A stretch of 64,000 bases of DNA from Fimbriimonadaceae bacterium (lineage in GTDB: Bacteria > Armatimonadota > Fimbriimonadia > Fimbriimonadales > Fimbriimonadaceae), in the NCBI GenBank assembly GCA_020847855.1, contig JADLBH010000015.1:1-64000 (forward strand). The letters run 5' to 3'. The notes under the pieces are model-generated. The model worked only from the letters and a program-made list of their open reading frames with translations, did no database searches and was not told where the DNA came from. Below are positions 8,246 through 15,654 of the stretch, piece by piece. Numbering within the stretch: position 1 is the stretch's first letter; every line of letters begins with the position of its first letter. Position numbers and translations under genes: made by a program.

Positions 8246-8845
8246 ATGAAGAAGCAGCTATTTGTTCTCGCTCTCGCCACCGTCGGGGCCCAGGCCTTCG
8301 GCCAAGCCGCCTTCTGGAGCGGCGACACCACGGGTGACCCGGTCTGGAACCGGCCCGTATCGTTCACCTCGCTCTCGGGCGTGGGCACCGCGACTCCCTA
8401 CGAGGTTCAGCCGTTCTACGTCAAGCAGGACGACCAGTACGTCTTCGAGGTCAACGGCGTCAGCCACCCTGACACCTTTATCCTCGTCTACGGCCCGTCC
8501 TTCAACCCGGCAACCCCGCTCGTCGGCCTCATCAACGGCGACGACGACTTCAGCGGCACCTTCACCGTGCTCAGCGGCTCGGGTCAAGGCTTCGCCTCCT
8601 CGCGCATCGCGCTGGGTGAGACCTCCAACTTCGACGGCGGCAGCGGAGGACTCTTCCTCACCGCCGGCGTGCAGTACTACGCGGTCGTCACCGGCTTCGG
8701 CAACACTGACTTCGGTACCTACGACGCCGGTATCGGCGGCCCTGCGGGCACCCGAGTCAATCTCGGCATCGTTCCTGAGCCGGCCACGATGATCGCCCTC
8801 GGCGCAGGCCTCGCGGCGATCGCCGCCCGACGCCGCCGCAAGTAA
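8246..8845 (+). CDS. PEP-CTERM sorting-domain protein
   Basis: The 199-residue exported protein has a signal peptide at residues 1-19 (MKKQLFVLALATVGAQAFGQ, cleavage near AFG-Q). Its beta-rich body ends with the PEP-CTERM tripartite tail: a VPEPAT motif, the helix MIALGAGLAAIAA and the basic tail RRRRK. Such proteins are thought to be processed by an exosortase and displayed on or released from the cell surface. The body pattern (DQYVFEVNGVSHPDTFILVY) resembles pre-peptidase C-terminal-like beta folds. The start at 8246 follows TTGGAG; the longer in-frame version is not signal-like. A strong hairpin terminator follows 25 nt after the stop. No exosortase gene is in the window. Confidence 0.85.
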   Translation: MKKQLFVLALATVGAQAFGQAAFWSGDTTGDPVWNRPVSFTSLSGVGTATPYEVQPFYVKQDDQYVFEVNGVSHPDTFILVYGPSFNPATPLVGLINGDDDFSGTFTVLSGSGQGFASSRIALGETSNFDGGSGGLFLTAGVQYYAVVTGFGNTDFGTYDAGIGGPAGTRVNLGIVPEPATMIALGAGLAAIAARRRRK

Positions 8846-8870
8846 GCTAGATCCCTAGCTTCGGCTACAT

Positions 8871-8902
8871 GGGGCCCCGTAGGTGACTACGGGGCCCCTT
8901 TC
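8871..8902 (+). terminator. intrinsic terminator after the PEP-CTERM gene
   Basis: A perfect 12-bp stem, GGGGCCCCGTAG (8871-8882), pairs with CTACGGGGCCCC (8887-8898) across a 4-nt loop and is followed by TTTCTT. It serves the plus-strand gene ending at 8845. Because the converging minus-strand gene ends at 8904, the same hairpin may also stop transcription from that side. Confidence 0.85.
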
Positions 8903-8903
8903 T

Positions 8904-9485
8904 TCACGTAGCCTGGCCCCTACGGATCGTGCGCATCGAGGTCACCGCCTTCCGAACGATCAAGACGGCGAGGAGCACCATGACTGCGACGAAGCCGATC
9001 CCGACAGCGGGGATGAATGCGGCCGTGAAAAGTCCGACCCCGGCTGCAGCGTCCTCGCCAAGACTCAAGGCGACGTTGGAGAACGGCTCCGGGCTGAGGT
9101 TCGCGGCCAAGCGCGTTGCCGACTTGCCCGCATGGGCAAGGAACGAGAGCCCGCCGCCCAGGAGCACCGCGATGGCCTGCACCGCAGGATCGGTGTCGCT
9201 AAAGGCCGACCAAGCGAGCACCGCGCCCGCCGGGATACGAAGAAACCCGTGCACGGCGTCCCAGGCACTGTCCACCGCGGGTACCTTGTCGGCGACGAAC
9301 TCGAGAAGGAACATCAGGCCCGCGATAGAGAGCACCCAGGGGTTCTCCACGATCGCCATGGAGCCAGGAAGCTTCACATATCCGAGCCTGCCTAGCAAAC
9401 CGAGCGTAGCGACCGCGCCATAGAGGCGGATGCCGCTGGCCCAGCTTGCTCCCAGTGCGAGTGCGAAGGCGGTGATACCGTCCAT
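8904..9485 (-). CDS. DUF4126-like membrane protein
   Basis: The 193-residue protein carries several hydrophobic helices and the pattern ASGIRLYGAVATLGLLGRLG, then ENPWVLSIAGLMFLLEFVADKVPAVDSAWDAVHGF. From memory this matches the DUF4126 family of small membrane proteins with no known function. The C-terminal helix ends in a basic stretch (RKAVTSMRTIRRG). It lies 45 nt downstream of the same-strand gene at 9531 and may be cotranscribed with it. The stop lies next to the 8871-8902 hairpin. Confidence 0.75.
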   Translation of the reverse strand: MDGITAFALALGASWASGIRLYGAVATLGLLGRLGYVKLPGSMAIVENPWVLSIAGLMFLLEFVADKVPAVDSAWDAVHGFLRIPAGAVLAWSAFSDTDPAVQAIAVLLGGGLSFLAHAGKSATRLAANLSPEPFSNVALSLGEDAAAGVGLFTAAFIPAVGIGFVAVMVLLAVLIVRKAVTSMRTIRRGQAT

Positions 9486-9530
9486 TCCACTCCCTTTGAC
9501 GACAAACGGGGCGCTTCGGCTGCGTTCGAC

Positions 9531-9968
9531 CTAGGGGATCGAGCGCCAGTCTGCAAGACAGATATCCTTGTCCTCGCCCGTGAGGGCTTCGGCCAGGGTA
9601 AGTGCAGCCTCCTTCGCCTGGGTCGCTCGGGGGTCGGAAAGGAGGCTGAAGGCCCTCGCTCGCGCCGCAAGGAGGAAATAGGCGTCCCACGGCTCCCAAT
9701 CGTCCGCCCCCTCGGCAAGGGCATAGAGCGAGGCGTGCTCCAGCGCCAGATCCGCCTTGCCCGCGAGGAGATAGGCCCTAGACACTGTGCCGTGGGCGCG
9801 GGCGACGTGGATTGGGCCTCCCGCCTCGCGCCAGTGGAAAAGGGACGCCCAAGCAAGCTCCAGCGCACGACCGGCATCGCCTGGAGGGTCAATCTCAGCC
9901 CAGGCGGCATTGTTCGCCTCCACGGCAAAGAAGCGATGGGTCTGCTTAAGCAGCTTCGCGGAGTCCAT
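9531..9968 (-). CDS. TPR-like small soluble protein
   Basis: The 145 residues are almost entirely alpha-helical in pattern with alanine/leucine spacing typical of TPR-like repeats (for example GTVSRAYLLAGKADLALEHA). There is no signal peptide or catalytic motif. A -10-like CATACT on the minus strand (9975-9980) is separated by only 6 nt from the ATG, suggesting a leaderless transcript. The function is unknown; a scaffold or regulatory helper role is possible but not shown. Confidence 0.6.
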   Translation of the reverse strand: MDSAKLLKQTHRFFAVEANNAAWAEIDPPGDAGRALELAWASLFHWREAGGPIHVARAHGTVSRAYLLAGKADLALEHASLYALAEGADDWEPWDAYFLLAARARAFSLLSDPRATQAKEAALTLAEALTGEDKDICLADWRSIP

Positions 9969-10060
9969 CAGACTAGTATGATCGTCCCAGCCGAGTTGAA
10001 TCCAAGGCGGGTCATGTGTCAGTATCGCAGTTGCCTGGCATGAAGCCGGGAGGAAGCGTC

Positions 10061-10306
10061 ATGAAAGCCGGTACCCACCCTGTCAACCATCCTGTCCTTT
10101 TCGTGGACGGCGAGCACGAGTGGCAGGGCGTGAGCACCGCGACCAGCAAGGAGACGAGGACGATTGACGGCATCGAGCACTATGTCCTCCACTTGGACAT
10201 CAGTGCTTTCACCCACCCGTTCTATACGGGTCAGAAGAAGATCGTGGACACCGCCGGTCGAGTCGAGAAGTTCATGCGTCGCTACGGGAACCAAGCAAAG
10301 AAGTAA
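10061..10306 (+). CDS. rpmE: 50S ribosomal protein L31
   Basis: The 81-residue protein matches bacterial L31: KAGTHPVNHPVLFVDGEHEW at the N-terminus and HPFYTGQKKIVDTAGRVEKF at the C-terminus. It sits at the base of the 50S central protuberance and bridges to the 30S subunit. No zinc-binding CxxC pair is visible, so this is a zinc-independent (C-minus) form. The start ATG 10061 follows GGGAGG with 7-nt spacing; an upstream in-frame ATG at 10016 gives a non-family extension. The C-minus form may help growth under zinc limitation, by analogy with other bacteria. Confidence 0.92.
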   Translation: MKAGTHPVNHPVLFVDGEHEWQGVSTATSKETRTIDGIEHYVLHLDISAFTHPFYTGQKKIVDTAGRVEKFMRRYGNQAKK

Positions 10307-10321
10307 CCTTCGCGCCTCGCC

Positions 10322-10327
10322 CATAAT
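10322..10327 (+). promoter_or_regulatory. -10 hexamer of a probable leaderless promoter
   Basis: CATAAT ends 5 nt before the ATG at 10333. A start point about 7 nt downstream of a -10 would fall on or beside that ATG, and no ribosome site is present. No convincing -35 was seen. Confidence 0.55.
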
Positions 10328-10332
10328 GGGGC

Positions 10333-11658
10333 ATGCCGAACGACGGGAAGTATCGGGATCGTTCCGTCCTCATCCACGGGAAGTTCCACAGCGCGAAGTG
10401 GGACTTTGAGGATCACATCCTCCCTCCGATCACGACGGCGGTCAGCTTCCGCCTACGCTCGGCAGAGCGCGGTGCCGAGGGGTTCCGCCGGTTTGCCAAC
10501 CCTGAGGTGAATCGGGACACCAGCGAGCCCATCTTCATCTATAACCGGTTGGACGAGCCATGCACCGGGCTCTTGGAGGAGACCCTCGCATTCAGCGAGA
10601 AGGCAGAGTGCGCGGTCTGCTTTGGAACTGGCATGGCCGCGATCAGCGCGGCCATCGGCATCCATGTCCGAGCGGGCGACCACGTGGTCTTCCATCCCGC
10701 GATCTATGGCTGCACGTTCTCGCACATCACGAACTGGCTCGCTCGCTTCGGGGTGAGCAGCTCGACCTCCCGGCTCGGATCGCCCGAGGCGATTCGCGAG
10801 GCGATCACCCCCCAGACCCGCGTGGTTTTCTTCGAGTCACCGAGCAACCCGACCATGGAGCTTGTGGACCTACAGGCCGTCGCAAGGACGCTGAGGGAGG
10901 TCAATGAGCAACGGCCGGAGGACAGGAAGGTGGTGAGCATCGTGGACAACACCTTCGCCTCCCCGTTCTGCCAGCGACCCCTGGGGGACGGCATTGACCT
11001 CGTCGTCCACTCGCTCACGAAGCACATCAGCGGGTTTGGCGCGACGATGGGCGGTGTCGTCCTTGGTTCCCGAAGCGTCGAGACCGACCTACTGCTCTAC
11101 CGAAAGGACTACGGCGGCTCGATCGCCCCCGACGCCGCCTGGCACATTCTCGTTTATGGCGTGCCGACCTTGGCGGTCAGGATGGAGCGGCAACAGCAGT
11201 CGGCTTTGAAGGTGGCGGCCTTCTTGGAGGCTCACCCGAGTGTGGCGCGGGTCCACTATCCGGGCCTGGCCAGCTTTGCCCAGCGCGACCTAGCGGAGCG
11301 ACAGATGGTGGACTTTGACGGCGGCTTCGCCCCTGGTTCGATGGTGTACTTCGAGCTCGCGGGCGATCCTGCGACTGCGCAGGCGAGGGCCGTCCAACTT
11401 TGCGACCAGATCGCCTCGAACGCCCTGTCGGTCACGCTCGCCGTCTCGCTGGGCCAGATCCGAACCCTGATCGAGCACCCCTCCTCGATGACCCATTCTT
11501 CCATTCCCCCCGAGGAGCAGGCCGCTGCCGGGATTTCACCGGGGGGCGTGAGGCTCTCGATCGGCCTCGAAGACTCGGACGACATCCTGCGCGATCTTGC
11601 CGCAGGCCTGTCCGCGGTACAGGACGGGTCAGCCCCGAGGGTCGCCCAGCCCCGGTGA
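10333..11658 (+). CDS. Cys/Met metabolism PLP-dependent enzyme (cystathionine gamma-synthase / methionine gamma-lyase type)
   Basis: The 441-residue enzyme has the fold-type I trans-sulfuration signature. The internal aldimine lysine is Lys230 in HSLTKHISGFGATMGG, the PLP-binding VVSIVDNTFASPF precedes it, and the small-residue loop CFGTGMAAIS (about 96-105) holds cofactor phosphate. The usual YSR-NPT motif is changed to YNRLDEPCTGLLEE, so substrate preference may differ. It could be a cystathionine gamma-synthase, O-acetylhomoserine sulfhydrylase or methionine gamma-lyase; sequence alone does not decide. Transcription is probably leaderless from CATAAT at 10322-10327. It stands alone downstream of rpmE. 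Confidence 0.85.
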   Translation: MPNDGKYRDRSVLIHGKFHSAKWDFEDHILPPITTAVSFRLRSAERGAEGFRRFANPEVNRDTSEPIFIYNRLDEPCTGLLEETLAFSEKAECAVCFGTGMAAISAAIGIHVRAGDHVVFHPAIYGCTFSHITNWLARFGVSSSTSRLGSPEAIREAITPQTRVVFFESPSNPTMELVDLQAVARTLREVNEQRPEDRKVVSIVDNTFASPFCQRPLGDGIDLVVHSLTKHISGFGATMGGVVLGSRSVETDLLLYRKDYGGSIAPDAAWHILVYGVPTLAVRMERQQQSALKVAAFLEAHPSVARVHYPGLASFAQRDLAERQMVDFDGGFAPGSMVYFELAGDPATAQARAVQLCDQIASNALSVTLAVSLGQIRTLIEHPSSMTHSSIPPEEQAAAGISPGGVRLSIGLEDSDDILRDLAAGLSAVQDGSAPRVAQPR

Positions 11659-11702
11659 CTGACGGCGGGGCGTGTTCGCTACAGCCTCTGGGCGTCTTGT
11701 GC

Positions 11703-11708
11703 TATAGT
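11703..11708 (+). promoter_or_regulatory. -10 hexamer for the repeat-disrupted secreted protein gene
   Basis: TATAGT is separated by 6 nt from ATG 11715. This spacing matches other leaderless-type starts in the window and supports 11715, not a later codon, as the native start. No clear -35 is visible. Confidence 0.5.
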
Positions 11709-11714
11709 ACGTAT

Positions 11715-13326
11715 ATGAGGATGCTCAGCATCATCCTCGCGGCTCGCGGCTCGCGGCTCGGGGCTCGCGGTCGTAGTGGCGGTTCTCGCAACGTCGTCCG
11801 TGCCTAGCGAGGCAGGGTACTACTCGGTGTCCTTCACCAGCGGGAACGTCCACGTCACCGACGCCGACCCGCCTTGCGCGGAGGACTTTCCGTACCAGTC
11901 CTCCGGCAGCACCCGCAGCGGGGTGGGGATCACGGGAGTGTGCGGCACGCCGCCCGGACTGCCCGGGGCGGGGACGGTGGACTGCACGGGGACCTTGACC
12001 GCGACTTTCACGTTCGTGCCGGAGTGGGCGAACGAAGAACCGCCGCCCTATGCGGTGGTCTATGAGCTGAGCGAAGCCTCATGTGTCGGCGACTCGGGCG
12101 ATTGTGCGAACGGCCTCGGGCACCCGGCGGTTCCTCCCATCGGGTTTGCGAAGACGAGCATGGGCGAGCGGTGGACTCTCCGCGCCAACCCGGGCTCGAG
12201 CTTCTCGATCACGGTCACGCCATCGGCCTCGTCGGTGTGGGCGACCGGGGTGTGCGGCGAGTCCGAGGGCGAGGCCTCGGTCTCGTACACGGCGGAGTGC
12301 TATCCCGTGTACGTGAAGCTGGAAGGGACGCTAAAGGTTTACGCAGGCTCCGTCCCCGGGCAGACCTCGTATGCGAAGCACGAGTGCATGATCGGGCAGC
12401 AGGTGATGGCGACGCTGGTGTGCCCGGGCTGGCCGGACAACACGAGGAGCTGGGCGGTGGAAGGGGGGAACCCCTTCGCCGATTACCAGGTGGCCCCTCC
12501 CGACGGGGACTCGGCGAGCCTGCTGCTCTACTCGCAGGGGCAGACGGGGCAGTACACGACTGCGATCTTCCGGGAGTCGGGGGCGGCGAAGTTTCAGTGC
12601 ACGGCCTTCCTGGGAGGCCCGATCCAGCAACAGGTGACGGTGAAGGGGGACATGGTCACGGTCACTCCAGAGGATGCCGTCCTGGAATTCGAGCTGGGCG
12701 ACGTGAAGCTTGGTTATCCAATGGGTGCCCTATGGTTTGGGCTACTGGACGCAGACCCATTGTTTGGCGAGTACCAAGACGAGCCCGCATTCGCAGGTAT
12801 ACGGTATCGGGGAAGGTTCGTGACTCCCGTGAGGCACCGGCTGGGGCCATACGTCGGTGGGTGGCATTTTGTCCAACTCGTCTCGCCAGGTCGGTTTCGA
12901 CTCAATTGGGGCAATTGGCAGAACCTTCTGAACAACGGCATCCAGGGTTTGGACTTGAGATACCCTACCTTTCCAGAACCGCCAGGCTTCCCTCCGCCTA
13001 GGTATCCAGCTACGACGATCCGAGCCGTCGGCGGCGACGGGCCTGGCCAACCGCTCTTGAGCATCCAACCTAGCAGATATCGGACGGACGGCGAAACGAT
13101 GAAGGTGTACGCAATGTACGAGCCTCCGGCCCGAGACGGTCTTGCCGTTCGGTGGGTGCCTTTGCAGGTGTTCTCCTGGGGGTGGGGAGGCGAGGTTTGG
13201 TGGGACGTCACCCACTGGGCGGGGCCATCGCCCAAAAACGCATGGGCGACTTTTAGCCAGGCTCACCCGCCTCATCCTCAGTGGAGCCTAAGACACCACG
13301 CTGGGAACCTCGTTTGGATCCCGTGA
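11715..13326 (+). CDS. large secreted protein, signal peptide out of frame through a heptamer repeat (candidate phase-variable)
   Basis: A 516-codon ORF is open from GTG 11776 to TGA 13326, but that start has no ribosome site and truncates the signal peptide. ATG 11715 sits 6 nt after a TATAGT -10 box and begins MRMLSIILA, then enters five CTCGCGG repeats (11736-11770) and runs out of frame to a stop at 11805-11807. With 1, 4 or 7 repeats the ATG joins the long ORF; with one repeat the N-terminus reads MRMLSIILAVVVAVLATSSV, an ideal signal peptide. The mature part is beta-rich with many cysteines in its first third; no family was recognised. The lipoprotein gene at 13348 follows after 21 nt. 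Sequencing or assembly error is the main alternative. Confidence 0.65.
11736..11770 (+). repeat. five tandem CTCGCGG heptamers in a signal-peptide region
   Basis: Units run at 11736, 11743, 11750, 11757 and 11764; units 1-3 and 5 are identical, while unit 4 reads CTCGGGG. A 7-bp unit changes reading frame with each gain or loss. The tract lies 21 bp inside the natural ATG of the secreted protein gene, the typical position of slipped-strand contingency repeats. Confidence 0.9.
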
Positions 13327-13347
13327 TAAGGCATGCAGTGAACTCAA

Positions 13348-14238
13348 ATGAAAAAGAAACGACGAAACGATCCGCAACGATGGTCGAGCCTGAGGGCCAA
13401 GCCGTCGCAAACTCGAGCGCCGCACTCTGCGGCTCTCGTCATCTCGGTTCTCATTCTGGTTGTAGGCTGCTCCTCAGGCGTAGGCGAGAAAGCCGCGCCG
13501 GGGTTCCAATCCCCGGCAAGGCAACCGATGACCGCCGAACGCTGGAACGAGGGAATCCGGCGAGGAACCGAGATGGAGCGCCACACCTCGGAGGCGAACT
13601 TGGCCGAGCTCGAGGGTCGGTTCGACGATGCGGAGCGGGTGTGGAAGTCGCTCGATCGTCCCAGCGTCTGGCGCAACCTGCTGATGCTCTACGTTCACGC
13701 CGAGAAATGGGAGGAGGCTCAGGAGGTGCTCGGTACGAAAGGGGGCGAGCCCGGCGTACAGTACGGCTTGGTGCCTTACGCGGCTTCGATCGTTCGGTAC
13801 GGGCTCGGCGACCGGGCGGGCGGAGACGCCGTGGCACCCCACGAGACGGTGGACTGCGGAGTGTGGTACACGTGGGACCGGGACGCGCAGGAGGGAGACG
13901 AAGGGCCAAACAAGCCGGTGCTGGACTCGACCCGGAAGCGGGAGGCGGCGGCTTGGCACGGGTTGGCCGTCGAACAGTCAAAACTTGGTTCGGACCTTGC
14001 GAAGAAGCGCTGCCTCGTGTTCGCCGAGAAGGCGGCGAGGATGTTCCCGGACGAGCCCGCGTTCTCCTACGTCTACGCGAGGGCTCTGGACAGTAGCGGC
14101 TACGCCACCGGGGCGTTGGAGCAGTACGAGCGCTCGGTGAGGAACGGCCGCGGCTACTTCGTCGGTACGCTCGACGAGACGATTCGCGTTGCGAGGTTTC
14201 ATGCCGGCAAGCCGTACGACCGCGGGCGGCGGCCCTAG
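13348..14238 (+). CDS. TPR-like lipoprotein
   Basis: The 296-residue protein has an unusually long basic N-terminal region (about 27 residues) and then a hydrophobic helix ending in the lipobox LVVGC (Cys near residue 41). It is therefore probably lipid-anchored in the envelope. The mature part is helical with TPR-like repeats, for example NLAELEGRFDDAERVWKSL and LMLYVHAEKWEEAQEVLG, and a later FSYVYARALDSSGYATGALE. It follows the phase-variable-type secreted gene after 21 nt and is probably cotranscribed, which suggests the two act together at the cell surface. A shorter start within the basic region cannot be excluded. Confidence 0.7.
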   Translation: MKKKRRNDPQRWSSLRAKPSQTRAPHSAALVISVLILVVGCSSGVGEKAAPGFQSPARQPMTAERWNEGIRRGTEMERHTSEANLAELEGRFDDAERVWKSLDRPSVWRNLLMLYVHAEKWEEAQEVLGTKGGEPGVQYGLVPYAASIVRYGLGDRAGGDAVAPHETVDCGVWYTWDRDAQEGDEGPNKPVLDSTRKREAAAWHGLAVEQSKLGSDLAKKRCLVFAEKAARMFPDEPAFSYVYARALDSSGYATGALEQYERSVRNGRGYFVGTLDETIRVARFHAGKPYDRGRRP

Positions 14239-14617
14239 TCGAACCCCGCGTGCCCAAGGAGGCCGGAAAGCACCCGGAGCGGAGCGGCGGGGTGGACGCC
14301 TGGCCCCCCGTCGGCTGGCGATGGTTCGCGTTTTGCAGTGACGCTGGGCGGACGCCCTGGCAACGGCGCGGGCTCATCGCGCTGGGCGTGGGTCGAGGCG
14401 TGCTCGGGACGGGTCACGGTGCGCCCAGTGCGCTCCCAAGACGGACCTTGGTGCCTCAAAAGTCCGCCACCGGGCACTCCGAGACGTCCACCGGGCACTC
14501 CAAGACCGCCCGCGGCGACCGCGATGGGAAGCGAGAGGCGGCGGAGAGCCCGTCGGTGGGTCGAGCTATGCCTGCCCTGCCCGGCAAGGCACGCCGATCC
14601 GAGGACCGGGAGCGTTG
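14239..14617. other. intergenic stretch without a supportable gene
   Basis: About 380 bp of GC-rich sequence lies between the lipoprotein stop and the phenylalanine hydroxylase promoter. The open frames through it give Arg/Pro/Gly-rich translations with no family character, so I call no gene. The only structure seen is a short direct repeat at 14467-14501. It may be a decayed gene end or a long 5' region. Confidence 0.5.
14467..14501 (+). repeat. 14-bp direct repeat, 21-bp period
   Basis: CCACCGGGCACTCC occurs at 14467-14480 and again at 14488-14501, separated by GAGACGT. The 21-bp period equals two DNA turns, so paired protein sites are possible, but the phenylalanine hydroxylase -10 box is 117 bp downstream. 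Confidence 0.6.
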
Positions 14618-14623
14618 TATCAT
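14618..14623 (+). promoter_or_regulatory. -10 hexamer of leaderless-type promoter for phenylalanine hydroxylase
   Basis: TATCAT lies 6 nt before ATG 14630, so the transcript would begin at or next to the start codon. Confidence 0.45.
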
Positions 14624-14629
14624 GGGGGA

Positions 14630-15568
14630 ATGGCCAACGCGACCGGCGAGGTTCCCGGTGCATTTCCTCCAGGGATCGGCATGACCACGACGATGTCTCC
14701 CTTCATCGAGCGGGCCCAGGCGAAGGGCGAGGTCTATATCGAACAGCCCTACGACCTCTACTCGGAGGAGAACCACGAGACTTGGAGGCGGCTCTATGCC
14801 CGCATGCTCCCGAGATGGGAAAAGTATGGCAACGAACACTTCCTCCAAGGCATCGCGAACCTATGCCTCAACCCCGATCGCGTTCCGCGGCTCGAGGACG
14901 TGAACCAGTTTCTCAGCCCGCTCACCGGGTTCCGGGCCAAGGCCGTCAGCGGGTACGTCCCGGCCTTTCAGTTCTTTGACTGCCTGAGGAACCGCGACTT
15001 TCCGACGACGATCACCGTTCGCCACGGCGACAAGATTGACTACCTCCCCGAGCCTGACATCTTCCACGACATCGCGGGCCACGTGCCCATGCACACGGAC
15101 AAAGCGTTCGCCGAGACGCTTGTGCGGTTTGGGGACTGTGCCCACACCGCCGCCGAGCTCGCCAAGGGGGTGACCGATCCCGAGGAGCGAATCCGCAGGC
15201 TCACCTCGGTGATCAAGGCGATGGCGCGCTTTTTCTGGTTCACGATCGAGTTCGGCCTCATGAAGGACCGCTCCGGGACCGGCTACAAGGCCTACGGAAG
15301 CGGGTTGCTCTCGAGCTTTGGCGAACTGGAGCACTGCATCGAGAGCCCGGAGGTGCAGCGATACCCGGTGCAGCTCGAATGGGTCGTCAACCAGTATTTC
15401 GAGATTGACCACTACCAGCCGTTGCTCTTCGTCGTGGACTCCTTCGACCACCTTTTCTCCCTGGTGGACGAGCTCGAAGGTTGGATGCGCAAAGGCAAGC
15501 TGGACAATGTGTCGCCCGGAGAGCCTGGGGTCGGCGAGGCGGACTTGCGGAGCTTCCTGCACGACTAG
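14630..15568 (+). CDS. phhA: phenylalanine 4-hydroxylase
   Basis: This aromatic amino acid hydroxylase converts L-phenylalanine to L-tyrosine with O2 and a tetrahydropterin, using non-haem iron. In the 312-residue reading the iron ligands are His146 and His151 in FHDIAGHVP and Glu207 in FFWFTIEFGL, all present. Substrate and pterin contacts around GYKAYGSGLLSSFGELEH are also family-like. There is no N-terminal ACT regulatory domain, as usual for bacterial forms. The start at ATG 14630 follows a -10 box by 6 nt; a TTG at 14615 and an internal ATG (MTTTMSPF) are alternatives. It points to phenylalanine catabolism or tyrosine synthesis; the E2 gene follows downstream. Confidence 0.9.
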   Translation: MANATGEVPGAFPPGIGMTTTMSPFIERAQAKGEVYIEQPYDLYSEENHETWRRLYARMLPRWEKYGNEHFLQGIANLCLNPDRVPRLEDVNQFLSPLTGFRAKAVSGYVPAFQFFDCLRNRDFPTTITVRHGDKIDYLPEPDIFHDIAGHVPMHTDKAFAETLVRFGDCAHTAAELAKGVTDPEERIRRLTSVIKAMARFFWFTIEFGLMKDRSGTGYKAYGSGLLSSFGELEHCIESPEVQRYPVQLEWVVNQYFEIDHYQPLLFVVDSFDHLFSLVDELEGWMRKGKLDNVSPGEPGVGEADLRSFLHD

Positions 15569-15641
15569 AGGGTTCGACGATCGAGCCAGGATCGGACCGA
15601 TTCGGGCCTTCCAACCCACCTGAGCAACGGGCACTATTGGC

Positions 15642-15647
15642 CATAAT
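15642..15647 (+). promoter_or_regulatory. -10 hexamer of leaderless-type promoter for the E2 gene
   Basis: CATAAT is separated by 7 nt (TGGGCCT) from ATG 15655, with no ribosome site in between. The predicted first transcribed base is the A of the start codon. Confidence 0.55.
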
Positions 15648-15654
15648 TGGGCCT

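Noticed and set aside
11776-11778. GTG 11776 as the native start of the secreted protein
   Set aside because: It has no ribosome site or correctly spaced -10 box and gives a signal peptide lacking its basic N-region, whereas ATG 11715 has the right promoter geometry.
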